A stretch of DNA of 56,548 nt from TMP-86 sp031394735. GTDB lineage: Bacteria; Pseudomonadota; Gammaproteobacteria; Steroidobacterales; Steroidobacteraceae. The position numbers and the translations under genes were made by a program. This document shows positions 38,811-46,550 of this stretch, in pieces. Position 1 is the stretch's first letter. Every line of letters begins with the position of its first letter. The notes beneath the pieces are model-generated. The model was not told where the DNA came from. It worked only from the letters and a program-made list of their open reading frames with translations, and did no database searches. The DNA lies in assembly GCA_031394735.1 (NCBI GenBank), contig JANMXI010000144.1, positions 1-56,548 of the forward strand, given 5' to 3'.

Positions 38811-39379
38811 ATGCTCACCTCGGAATTCGCGGTGCTCGCCAACGCCTGCACATTGGCCAGCGTGTCGAGTTCGTTTTGATAAGTGGATACCAGCAGATCT
38901 TGCAGCAGCGGATTGCCCGGATCTTTGGCGAGGGCGGACTGAATGTCGCTGACGGCCTGCTTGATCAACAGCAGATTCTTTTCAACCTTCGCCCGGGTCG
39001 CAGGTGGCAAATTGGCGAGTTGCGCAGCGCAGGACTCGCGCAGCTTCAGGCGCACCGCATCGGTGGATGCGGGCACGAAGGAATATTGAGCCGCGGCCGG
39101 CAGTGCTGTCACCGGCATATTTGCGGCTTGCTGCACCGGTGCGCGCTCGCGTTGCACACCGAGCGTGACGAAGATGCCCACGGTGAGATTCGCCAGGCTC
39201 GCCGCGATGGCCCATCCCATGCTGATGCCGCGACGCTGCGGTGCGACTGCAACTGGCGGCACCGCAGCGGTGATCTGGCTGTGAATGCCAGCCCACAGAT
39301 CGCGTTCCGGCTCGACCGAGCGCGGCAGCCGCTGCAGCGATGCGCGCAGCGCCTGATCCAACTCTTCCGGCTTGTTCAT
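38807..39379 (-). CDS. Single-pass membrane protein, likely anti-sigma factor
   Basis: About 190 residues starting at MNKPEELDQALRASLQRLPR. A central transmembrane helix (ISMGWAIAASLANLTVGIFV) separates a short cytoplasmic part from a periplasmic helical part (LKLRESCAAQLANLPPATRA and QAVSDIQSALAKDPGNPLLQ). The start overlaps the ECF sigma stop by four bases, and the stop overlaps the DUF4097 start. That position and topology fit an anti-sigma factor, but no zinc-binding (ZAS) motif is present, so this is inference from context. Confidence 0.75.
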   Translation of the reverse strand: MNKPEELDQALRASLQRLPRSVEPERDLWAGIHSQITAAVPPVAVAPQRRGISMGWAIAASLANLTVGIFVTLGVQRERAPVQQAANMPVTALPAAAQYSFVPASTDAVRLKLRESCAAQLANLPPATRAKVEKNLLLIKQAVSDIQSALAKDPGNPLLQDLLVSTYQNELDTLANVQALASTANSEVSI

Positions 39380-39948
39380 GCCCAACCCTCCACCTGCATC
39401 TGATCTTTCAAAAGATGGCGCGCCCGATGCAACTGCGCTTTGCATGTACCGACCGCGATTCCGAGCATTTCCGCGGTCTCCTCATGACTGTAGCCGTAGA
39501 CGCCATACAACACGACGACACTGCGAGCGCCGCCCGGAAGTCGGCCGAGAATTTTTTCCAAATCCTCCAGCGCCAGTTCGTCGTTCGACACGATCTGCGA
39601 GGCCGGCGTGGGCTTGGACTCGTCCAGCTCCGGTTCCAAGTCCAACTCGCCGCGGCGCGCCCGTCCCAGCACCGCGTTCACGGCAATCCGATGTAGCCAA
39701 GTGCCAAAGGCACTGCGGCTCTCGAAGTCCTTCAATCCCTTCCATGCGTTGATGAACGCCTCCTGGGTGCAATCCTCGGCCAAGGCACGATTGCCCGTCA
39801 TGCGCAGACACAATCCATAGATCCGCCCCACATAGGCCTTATAAAGGCGCTCAAAGGCAGCCGTATCGCCCCGCCGGGCTCGCGCCAGGGCGATTTCGTC
39901 GATGTCGTCGATTTTGTCGACATCCGCTTGGAGGGTCATTTGCGCCAT
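39376..39948 (-). CDS. ECF RNA polymerase sigma factor
   Basis: A 190-residue ECF sigma. Region 2: AAFERLYKAYVGRIYGLCLR then AEDCTQEAFINAWKGLKDFE and FGTWLHRIAVNAVL. Region 4: ARSVVVLYGVYGYSHEETAE and LGIAVGTCKAQLHRARHLLK, the -35-binding helix-turn-helix. It heads a three-gene operon (sigma, membrane protein, DUF4097) whose members overlap by four bases each. Such an order usually means the membrane protein holds the sigma inactive until an envelope signal arrives. Confidence 0.95.
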   Translation of the reverse strand: MAQMTLQADVDKIDDIDEIALARARRGDTAAFERLYKAYVGRIYGLCLRMTGNRALAEDCTQEAFINAWKGLKDFESRSAFGTWLHRIAVNAVLGRARRGELDLEPELDESKPTPASQIVSNDELALEDLEKILGRLPGGARSVVVLYGVYGYSHEETAEMLGIAVGTCKAQLHRARHLLKDQMQVEGWA

Positions 39949-40074
39949 TACGCAATCTTAGATGGTCGGGGACGGCAGAAGGTTTATGGCCCGGCGGGCG
40001 CCGGGGAGCAATAAGGGGTCCAAAGAGACTCCGCCGGCTGGGAACCGGCCATCCGGCCAAGGGCGCCGTTGAGA

Positions 40075-40797
40075 CTAATTGACGGGTTCGCGCCCCGCAA
40101 ACCAGTTGACGGCGTACTGCACCAGCTGTGCGCCGGTGTTGAGGTTCAGCTTGCGCTTGATGCGTTGGCGGTGGGATTCCACCGTCTTAATGCTGAGATT
40201 GAGGGAGTTGGCGGTCTCGCGCGTGCTCATGCCCTTGCCGATCATGTGCAGGATCTGCAACTCGCGATTGCTCAATCGGTCGATGGGATTCGCCGAGGTG
40301 TAGGAACCACCCGAGGCAAATTTTTGAATCATGTTGCTGCCGACGGCCTCAGAAACGTAGATGCCGCCATCCAGCACTCGCCGCAGTGAGGCCAGGAACT
40401 GCTCGCTGGCAGCCTGCTTCATGATGTAGCCGTTGGCGCCGGCCGAGAGCATACGCTCGGCATAGATGGCCTCATCGTGCATCGACAGCACCAGCATGGG
40501 CAGCGTGGCGTAATGTGCGCGAACATCGCGCACCAGTTCGATGCCATCGCCCTGCTTGAGGCTGATGTCGACGATGACCGCGTCAGGGTTCAGGTCTTTG
40601 ATGGCGGTGCGAGCATCGCGGGCGGTTTCCACCTCGCCACACACCGACAGGTCTTCTTCATTTTCCATGAGCCGGCGCAGGCCTTGCCGAACGATCGGGT
40701 GATCGTCGACGATCAGGATGCGTCGTGCATTGCGTTTGGGGAGGACACCGCTGGTCGGCGGCACGGAAGGACGCGCGACGTTGTTGGTCATGTTCAT
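40075..40797 (-). CDS. NarL/FixJ-type response regulator
   Basis: About 240 residues. The receiver has RILIVDDHPIVRQGLRRLME and the phosphoacceptor Asp in DAVIVDISLKQGDG. The C-terminal LuxR HTH reads LSNREIQ-like (RLSNRELQILHMIGKGMSTR then ETANSLNLSIKTVESHRQRI). I used the ATG at 40797, which follows AAAGGGA; the frame is open to 40818. It is immediately downstream of the sensor kinase gene (42-bp gap) and is its natural partner. Target genes are unknown. Confidence 0.93.
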   Translation of the reverse strand: MNMTNNVARPSVPPTSGVLPKRNARRILIVDDHPIVRQGLRRLMENEEDLSVCGEVETARDARTAIKDLNPDAVIVDISLKQGDGIELVRDVRAHYATLPMLVLSMHDEAIYAERMLSAGANGYIMKQAASEQFLASLRRVLDGGIYVSEAVGSNMIQKFASGGSYTSANPIDRLSNRELQILHMIGKGMSTRETANSLNLSIKTVESHRQRIKRKLNLNTGAQLVQYAVNWFAGREPVN

Positions 40798-40839
40798 GAT
40801 TCCCTTTTGGAACTGCAATTTTCCGTAATTGATTGAAGT

Positions 40840-42717
40840 CTACATCACCGGCGGTTGCTCGCCGCATATTCGCACAATGGTCCCCTTGGGTTCATTTGCC
40901 GCGATTTCCAGCTTTGCGCCGATCATGCCGGCGCGGTACGCCATCAGTTTTAGTCCCATGCCGTTGACGGACTTGAAGGATCGATGCAGCCCGACGCCGT
41001 CATCTTCGATGCTGAGCTCGTACTTTCCGTCCGTCACGTGCAGGCGCACATCCGCCCGGGTGGCCTGCGCATGGCGCGCGATGTTGGTCAACGCCTCCTG
41101 CGTGATGCGGTACAGGTGGCTGCTGCAGGTTTCATCCAGCGTCAGTTGCGGCCACACCTTGCTGCGAAAGCGCACGTTCAAGGAATACAGGTCACGACTG
41201 CGCAGCGCCAGCGCACGCAATGCATGCACCAGGCCGCCGCGGTTCGAGTTCACCGGTGAGAGCCCGCGAGCAAGCGAGCGGGTGCTTTCGATGGAGTGGT
41301 TGACCACCCCGATGATCTCGTCCACGTCATCGGTGGCATTGGGATAGTCACGGTGGATCTTGTTCGACAGGCTGCGCAGCATCAACGCGACGCCGGTCAG
41401 CTCCTGGCCCAATCCGTCGTGCAGATCCTGACCGATGCGCTCTTGTTCCCGTGTTGAGATCTCGAGGATTTCCCGTTCCAGACGCATGCGCTCGGTAATG
41501 TCGGCGACAGTCAACGACAGGCCGGTGATGACGCCTTTGTCATAGACGGGTATGGCGCGGCCTTCGTAACGGTGCATTGCGCCGTCCTCGCCCAGCGCTT
41601 CGTGTCCGAAGGCGACCGACTCGGCGCCATTTAAAACCGAGCGCAACAGTTGCGACTGCACGTTCCAGTCGCTGCTGCGCATGACGCGCTGTGCGCTCAT
41701 GCCCACCATTTCCTGCGAATTGAAGCCGCCGATGGAGCGATTGCAGAAACGTACATTCAAATCCGCGTCCAGCAACATCAGGACATCGGCCGTGTTCGCG
41801 GTCGCCGTGCGCAGCAACTCGCTGTATTCGCGCACCCGTGCCTGCGTGCTTCGTCGATTGGTCACATCCTGCGTCGCGCCCACCAGGCCACTAACCTCAC
41901 CGGCATCGTTCAGCAATGGCCGGCCGACGGTTGCATACCAGCGATACGAGTCATCGCCCATGCGAAAGCGGAACTCTTCCTTGAACTCGACGCATTCATC
42001 CAGGGCCAGTTGCACCGATCCTGCCATGCGCTCGCGGTCCTCCGGGTGCAGCCGCGCGAAAAAGCCCTCCATGCAGCAAAAGTCCGGCGGCAGGAGATGC
42101 GCCACGTCTTCGGGCAGAACGAATTCGAATTCGTCGCCGGCGCGCTCCCAACGCCATGCGTACATATGGGCCGCTCGCATCGACAGCTTGAGCCATTCGG
42201 TGAGTCGATTCAGCGTCTGCCGAGCGGTCTTCTCATCGGCGATGTCCTCATTGAAGCGCTGCTCCCAGCCAGCCGATGGCGCCGGCGCTTCGGGTGACGC
42301 GGTCTTCGGAAATCGGCGCGACGGCTTGTCGATTGTCGGCAACGTCAACATGACGCTCACCCCTGCCTTCGGATCACCCAGGAGCTTGAACTCGGTGGCG
42401 AGATCGCCTTCGGCTTCCGCCAATCGCCAGGAGATCTTTTGAACGCGGGAACTGGGTGACGAACCAAGCTGACGGATGGTCCGCGCGAACGGCTCGATGG
42501 AGGACAGCTCGAGGAAGTCGCCAATTGGCGCACCAATAATAGGCGAGTCCTGCGTACCCAACAGGTCTCTTATCGCAGCATTGGCGAAGATTATGTCGAA
42601 TCTCGCGTCCGAGATGTCGATGACGAGAACCGGGCTTCGCACCGCATCCAACGCTTGGGCAGTGCAAAAGTTAACGCGTCCTATCTCTGGCGCCAGCTGT
42701 TCCCTAGATGCAGCCAT
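40840..42717 (-). CDS. PAS-domain sensor histidine kinase (HisKA_3)
   Basis: A 625-residue, probably soluble kinase. Three PAS-type sensor folds occupy about residues 20-130, 170-290 and 290-410; the second has FEFVLPEDVAHLLPPDF and FRFRMGDDSYRWYATVGRPL. The dimerisation domain carries the phosphorylated His in IGQDLHDGLGQELTGVALML, as in NarX/UhpB kinases. The ATPase domain ends with SIEDDGVGLHRSFKSVNGMG. No transmembrane helix is visible, so it senses a cytoplasmic cue. It pairs with the adjacent LuxR-type regulator. Confidence 0.92.
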   Translation of the reverse strand: MAASREQLAPEIGRVNFCTAQALDAVRSPVLVIDISDARFDIIFANAAIRDLLGTQDSPIIGAPIGDFLELSSIEPFARTIRQLGSSPSSRVQKISWRLAEAEGDLATEFKLLGDPKAGVSVMLTLPTIDKPSRRFPKTASPEAPAPSAGWEQRFNEDIADEKTARQTLNRLTEWLKLSMRAAHMYAWRWERAGDEFEFVLPEDVAHLLPPDFCCMEGFFARLHPEDRERMAGSVQLALDECVEFKEEFRFRMGDDSYRWYATVGRPLLNDAGEVSGLVGATQDVTNRRSTQARVREYSELLRTATANTADVLMLLDADLNVRFCNRSIGGFNSQEMVGMSAQRVMRSSDWNVQSQLLRSVLNGAESVAFGHEALGEDGAMHRYEGRAIPVYDKGVITGLSLTVADITERMRLEREILEISTREQERIGQDLHDGLGQELTGVALMLRSLSNKIHRDYPNATDDVDEIIGVVNHSIESTRSLARGLSPVNSNRGGLVHALRALALRSRDLYSLNVRFRSKVWPQLTLDETCSSHLYRITQEALTNIARHAQATRADVRLHVTDGKYELSIEDDGVGLHRSFKSVNGMGLKLMAYRAGMIGAKLEIAANEPKGTIVRICGEQPPVM

Positions 42718-42843
42718 CCATAAATGCTCTGGGTGTCGTTAAGCAGATTCTGTAACGTTGCCCTCACAATCTATATCAGGGAGAACCTTAAAACAGTCTC
42801 CAAATGGCGACGAACTGGGGGCTTGTCTAGCGGAATTCGGCGG

Positions 42844-43290
42844 CTAGCAGCCGCTTAGGTTGGCTGTCTGCAGCAGAATCTTCGGCGGGGCGTTGAGGGT
42901 TGCCGGGGAATACACGACAGCGCATTGGTCCGGCTTGGGAGCGCCGTACTTCCGATAGACGACCGCGTTCGTGGCGATGGTGGCCGAGAAACCGGCCGTA
43001 TCCGGCAAAGTGCCCGGCAGACCACTGGAGTCGACGTCCGGATAGCCGTTGCGCATCTTGATGACACGGCCCTCAACGTCAATCGTTGCCGGCTTGCCCG
43101 ATGCCAGCCACTGCGCGTGCGCAAGCGACGACGCATTGCGGATGCTTGCGCTCAGCGCAGCGATTGCCGCCACGCGACCTTGGTTTTCGATGGAGGTGAA
43201 CCGGGGCAGTGCGAATGCCGCAAGCGTCGCGACAACCGCAACCACTACTGCCAGTTCGATGTGATTAAAACCCTGTGATTTGGAACGCAT
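42844..43290 (-). CDS. Type IV pilin-like/pseudopilin protein
   Basis: A 148-residue protein starting MRSKSQGFNHIELAVVVAVV. The N-terminus is a prepilin leader: short basic stretch, cleavage after G7, methylated Phe+1, and Glu+5, then a hydrophobic helix. The rest (NASSLAHAQWLASGKPATID, and a C-terminal Cys) resembles the globular head of minor pilins. The ATG at 43290 has AGGAGG nine bases upstream. It stands alone, without assembly genes, so the pilus or secretion machinery must be elsewhere. It could be a minor pilin or a DNA-uptake pseudopilin. Confidence 0.85.
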   Translation of the reverse strand: MRSKSQGFNHIELAVVVAVVATLAAFALPRFTSIENQGRVAAIAALSASIRNASSLAHAQWLASGKPATIDVEGRVIKMRNGYPDVDSSGLPGTLPDTAGFSATIATNAVVYRKYGAPKPDQCAVVYSPATLNAPPKILLQTANLSGC

Positions 43291-43472
43291 GCTGATCATC
43301 CTCCTGGCTTCGGCCGCAACGGCCGAACGCATCGCCATGCGCTATTTTATGTTTGTTCGGCGCATCGTTTGAGAGGCGGATGCAAGGGTTGTGAGAGCGG
43401 TCACAGCGATAATGCGAGCACCGTGTGCATGCCGCGAAAGCTGAACCAGTCATTTGCATTTAGAATCGAAGC

Positions 43473-44111
43473 ATGAATCCCGATGCAATTGCCTTCTTGA
43501 AAAAGTGTGAACCACGTTTCACTGTCCACATTGAACGCATCGGCGATATTGGGTTGCCGAAGCGACGCTCGAACGATCCTTTCCTCGCGTTGATCGAATC
43601 GATTGCCTACCAGCAGCTCGCCGCCGCCGCCGCGCGCGTGATCTGGAGCCGCGTGTTGGCGCTGTTTCCCGAGCAAACGCCCAGTGCGCACGCACTGCTG
43701 GATTTGAGCGAAGATCAACTGCGCTCTGCTGGGCTGTCGCGCAGCAAGGCGCGTTCGCTGCGAGAAATCGCCGCGAAGAAGGCAGAAGGAGTTGTGCCCA
43801 CGGCGCGCAGCATCGCGCGAATGACGGAGCACAATATTTTTGAGCGATTGATTCAGATCCGTGGTGTCGGACCCTGGACGGTCGATATGCTGTTGATCTT
43901 CTCGCTGCGCCGTCCGGACATCATGCCCAGTACCGATTACGGCGTGCGCAAGGGAATTCAGTTGCTGTATCGAAAGCGCTCGCTGCCATCGCCGAAGCAG
44001 GTTGCGAAGCTCACAGAATGTTGGAGCCCGCACAGAACGACGGCTGCACTATATTTATGGAGGATTGCCGCAGCCGCAAAGCCCAAGAAAAGGAAGGCTG
44101 CTACTTCTTGA
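43473..44111 (+). CDS. AlkA-like DNA-3-methyladenine glycosylase
   Basis: A 212-residue helix-hairpin-helix DNA glycosylase. The HhH reads LIQIRGVGPWTVDMLLIFSL and the catalytic Asp lies in PSTDYGVRKGIQ. The N-terminus (IESIAYQQLAAAAARVIWSR) is family-typical. It removes alkylated bases such as 3-methyladenine. It lacks the N-terminal regulatory domain of E. coli AlkA, as do the short MAG-like members. Its 3' end overlaps the convergent zinc-ribbon gene by 11 bp. Confidence 0.93.
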   Translation: MNPDAIAFLKKCEPRFTVHIERIGDIGLPKRRSNDPFLALIESIAYQQLAAAAARVIWSRVLALFPEQTPSAHALLDLSEDQLRSAGLSRSKARSLREIAAKKAEGVVPTARSIARMTEHNIFERLIQIRGVGPWTVDMLLIFSLRRPDIMPSTDYGVRKGIQLLYRKRSLPSPKQVAKLTECWSPHRTTAALYLWRIAAAAKPKKRKAATS

Positions 44112-44400
44112 ACAAGGCGTCGAGTGCCGCCTTTGATTTGTCTATCTCAGCAACGTTCTTTGCCACATAGGCATTGTTCTTCGGTTTGAAGTGATCGCAG
44201 AAATTGGCTTCCGTCTTATTGCGAACCTCTTCTGCAGTCGGCTCGCGGCAATGCTTCGCATAGCTCGTATCGTATTCCACACACATCTTGCAAACGTGCA
44301 GTTCGGAATTGCACGACTTGCAAACATCAAGCCGACGCAATGGGAGGCTGAGAGCGGAGAGGGAGGCGTTGCAATTCCAGCAGACTAGGGTGTGGGACAT
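44101..44400 (-). CDS. Cys-rich zinc-ribbon-like small protein
   Basis: A 99-residue protein with CWNC (start), CKSC, CKMC and a later Cys-His pair in FCDHFKPKN, which could bind two zinc ions. A helical tail (AEIDKSKAALDALFKK) follows. This is a recurrent short protein of unknown role in proteobacteria. It is transcribed in the same direction as the repeat-protein operon but is separated from it by 77 bp. The gene closes on the glycosylase gene. Confidence 0.75.
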   Translation of the reverse strand: MSHTLVCWNCNASLSALSLPLRRLDVCKSCNSELHVCKMCVEYDTSYAKHCREPTAEEVRNKTEANFCDHFKPKNNAYVAKNVAEIDKSKAALDALFKK

Positions 44401-44477
44401 TTTGTGATTAAAACGCCAGCACCCATCGTCTCAAAACAAGCTATCGCTCCGCAAACCAATGTTGTCGAGAGTCGTAA

Positions 44478-45419
44478 CTAACGCGTGGAACGATCGCTAC
44501 CCGTCTGGCCCAACTTCAATCGATCGCTGCCGGTTTGTCCTAGCGTAGACCTATCACTTCCAGTTTGGCCGAGCTTCAATCGATCACTACCCGTTTGTCC
44601 CAACGTTGAGCGATCGCTGCCCGTCTGACCAAGCTTCAATCGATCGCTGCCGGTTTGTCCTAGCGTAGACCTATCACTTCCAGTTTGGCCGAGCTTTAGG
44701 CGGTCACTGCCCGTTTGTCCAAGTGTGGATCGATCGCTTCCAGTTTGACCAAAAGCCGTACGATCACTGCCGGTCTGCCCAAGGGTCGATCGGTCACTTC
44801 CAGTCTGGCCCAAATTTGTCGCTTTAACTAAAGCGGCCTGGGCATACAGCTTCTTAGCGGAAGAAAATTGAAGTCCCACAAATGAAATAACTGAACCAAC
44901 CACGACACTATCTGAAGAAAGGCTGTGTAACGAACCGGAAAAATCGACTTCAAGGTCGCCAATCCGGGCAACACCTGTAGCGGCGTCTACCGCAGATATT
45001 GGCGCCTTCAAATACAGAGGCGTCGCACCAGGCACGAACAACGTATCAGCCTGCACGACGACGGAAGTGAGTTGAGCTGAGCCAGAATCGTCAATCGTGC
45101 CGTGAACTTCGATCATAGTTCCGATCGGAATCCCAGAAACTTGACTAGACAGCGATGAAGGAAATTGGACCCAATTTCCCAAGACGTACAATCGGGACGC
45201 AACTTGATTGACTGCAAGCAAGGGCGCCCAATAGAGAACATCGCTATTCGCGATCTTCGCGAATTGCGCATTGGATTGGAATTGCGAAAGTCCAATCGCC
45301 TTAAGGTTAGTTGCACGATCGCTACCAGTCTGTCCGGCTAGCGCTACAAATGACCCTAGCAATAGACCCAAAGCGGCAGCCACTCTTTTTGATGCCTTGC
45401 CCGCAAACTTCATCGTCAT
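44478..45419 (-). CDS. Secreted GQTGSDR-repeat protein (DUF5666-like)
   Basis: A 313-residue exported protein. Residues 1-28 form a Sec signal peptide ending FVALA, so the predicted mature protein begins with GQTGSDR. A middle beta-rich domain (about 50-200) has IEVHGTIDDSGSAQLTSVVV and LKAPISAVDAATGVARIGDL, close to DUF5666. Residues 203-312 are 11 tandem decapeptides L/F-GQTGSDR-xx, mostly alternating ST and LK, so the true period may be 20 residues. All 12 heptads are identical in protein but differ in codons. The start overlaps the stop of the upstream DUF6502-like gene (ATGA). Candidate roles are a peptide precursor, a beta-solenoid or a surface or matrix protein; none is shown. Confidence 0.85.
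   Translation of the reverse strand: MTMKFAGKASKRVAAALGLLLGSFVALAGQTGSDRATNLKAIGLSQFQSNAQFAKIANSDVLYWAPLLAVNQVASRLYVLGNWVQFPSSLSSQVSGIPIGTMIEVHGTIDDSGSAQLTSVVVQADTLFVPGATPLYLKAPISAVDAATGVARIGDLEVDFSGSLHSLSSDSVVVGSVISFVGLQFSSAKKLYAQAALVKATNLGQTGSDRSTLGQTGSDRTAFGQTGSDRSTLGQTGSDRLKLGQTGSDRSTLGQTGSDRLKLGQTGSDRSTLGQTGSDRLKLGQTGSDRSTLGQTGSDRLKLGQTGSDRSTR
44484..44813 (-). repeat. Eleven 30-bp coding repeats (GQTGSDR array)
   Basis: 330 bp made of exactly 11 units of 30 bp inside the repeat-protein gene. Units 5-6 and 9-10 are identical over 63 bp (44634-44696 and 44514-44576), showing a recent 120-bp duplication. Other units differ mainly at third codon positions. Arg is encoded by CGA, CGT, CGC or AGG; Ser of the heptad is always AGC or AGT. 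Confidence 0.95.
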
Positions 45420-46285
45420 TCCCCTGAAATTAGCTCTTGTCCGAAATCCCGCTCGTCGTCTTCATTCACTACATAGTGATAAAAGCCAATGCCCGTCTGA
45501 ATTACGTCGGCCTCTCCTTTCTTGGAACGCGTGGACAACCAATTGTCCATGTCGTCCGCAAAAATCTGGCCCCTCTCACGCACGTACTTATTAAAAGCCG
45601 GCAAATCAGACCTATTTAAGCCGTAGTCAGCAAAAACCGTTCGTTCAATTCGCCCTGCACCTGGCGCTGCTTTTCTTAAATTAAACTCCAACGTTTCCGT
45701 AACGTTGTGAACCACTTGAGCAAACCGTCGAATGCTCTCAGGGCTCAGCTGTTCAGGCACATACAGTCTCGTAAGTGCACGAAAATAACCGTTGTCCAAA
45801 TCCTGCACGCAGCCAGTCCGAATGAGTTCGTCCAACAAGACCTTCGGTGGGTAGCCTGGACAGTAGCGACTAGCCAACTGCACGAACCCTCGAGAGTCTT
45901 TTTTCGACTTCCCCTCTCGACCCGAAAATTCCAAATCCTGAACTAACCCGTAAGGCCCGATATATTCACGATCCGTATGCCACCCAACCAAAAGTCGCGC
46001 CGCGGCGGTCAAACTTTGATCAGCGTCGGGCCCTTCTCCGTTAACAACTGCGGAAGACCTGCGAAAAACTTGGTCTCGTTCAATCGCCGTCATCACCGAG
46101 ATCGCATCAGCACTTGGCTCTCGGCCAGCAGCTCGAAGCTGAGCGCTACTTACATCGACAAATGCGTCTTTAAGTACTCCAGCAAATTCTTGAAACGTGG
46201 CCCCATTTCGAATCGCGATGCGTACCAGCGGCCTTAGCAAATAGCGGAAAGCTGCTAATAAATTGTGTTTAACAGATTGCACCAC
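45416..46285 (-). CDS. DUF6502-like protein A
   Basis: A 289-residue protein of the DUF6502 type. The N-terminal helical part includes LLAAFRYLLRPLVRIAIRNG and a possible HTH at SADAISVMTAIERDQVFRRS. The shared middle block contains LLVGWHTDREYIGP (Trp102, His103) and PPKVLLDELIRTGCVQDLDN. The C-terminus ends GIGFYHYV. It is co-translated with the secreted GQTGSDR-repeat protein. The start is a GTG (46285 or 46282) without a ribosome site; TATTAT at 46294-46299 on the minus strand lies only eight bases upstream, so the mRNA may be nearly leaderless. Family function is unknown; DNA binding is a possibility, not a finding. Confidence 0.8.
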   Translation of the reverse strand: MVQSVKHNLLAAFRYLLRPLVRIAIRNGATFQEFAGVLKDAFVDVSSAQLRAAGREPSADAISVMTAIERDQVFRRSSAVVNGEGPDADQSLTAAARLLVGWHTDREYIGPYGLVQDLEFSGREGKSKKDSRGFVQLASRYCPGYPPKVLLDELIRTGCVQDLDNGYFRALTRLYVPEQLSPESIRRFAQVVHNVTETLEFNLRKAAPGAGRIERTVFADYGLNRSDLPAFNKYVRERGQIFADDMDNWLSTRSKKGEADVIQTGIGFYHYVVNEDDERDFGQELISGE

Positions 46286-46366
46286 AGGACTACATAATAC
46301 AACTCTTTCAGTGACTTACTTCACAGATTCGGAGTTGAGAGACATGATGGGGGTTGACAATATTTG

Positions 46367-46393
46367 TGCAAAGCGCAACAACTGGGCTTTGCA
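46367..46393. promoter_or_regulatory. Inverted repeat in the divergent intergenic region
   Basis: TGCAAAGC (46367-46374) and GCTTTGCA (46386-46393) form a perfect 8-bp inverted repeat with an 11-bp spacer. It lies between the two divergent operons of the repeat-protein locus, the expected place for a shared operator. A TTGACA (46354-46359) lies just to its left, without a matching -10 box. Confidence 0.5.
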
Positions 46394-46514
46394 TTAAATC
46401 TACTAACGAATTGAATTCACTCAGCTTTATTTCCGGCTCGCAATGCCAAACTCTCTGACAAGCTCGACTTATGAACCAATTGATCCAAATCGGTTGCGGC
46501 TGGAGGATCGATAC

Positions 46515-46550
46515 ATGAGGTTTTCCACTACGCAAAGAACAGCCAATTGA
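46515..46550 (+). CDS. Short leader ORF before the peptide-binding gene
   Basis: ATG at 46515 has a strong ribosome site (GGAGGA, seven bases upstream) and encodes MRFSTTQRTAN then TGA. Its stop overlaps the TTG start of the next gene (TTGA). It may drive translation of that gene by coupling or reinitiation. Alternatively it is the true beginning of the next gene separated by a frameshift. Confidence 0.45.
   Translation: MRFSTTQRTAN

Noticed and set aside
44484..44813. Regular 30-bp repeats as a CRISPR array
   Set aside because: There are no spacers; the units are contiguous, in frame, and encode a constant peptide inside a secreted protein.
46354..46382. Sigma-70 promoter for the peptide-binding operon from TTGACA
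   Set aside because: The expected -10 position reads ACAACT or similar, a poor match; not strong enough to list as a promoter.
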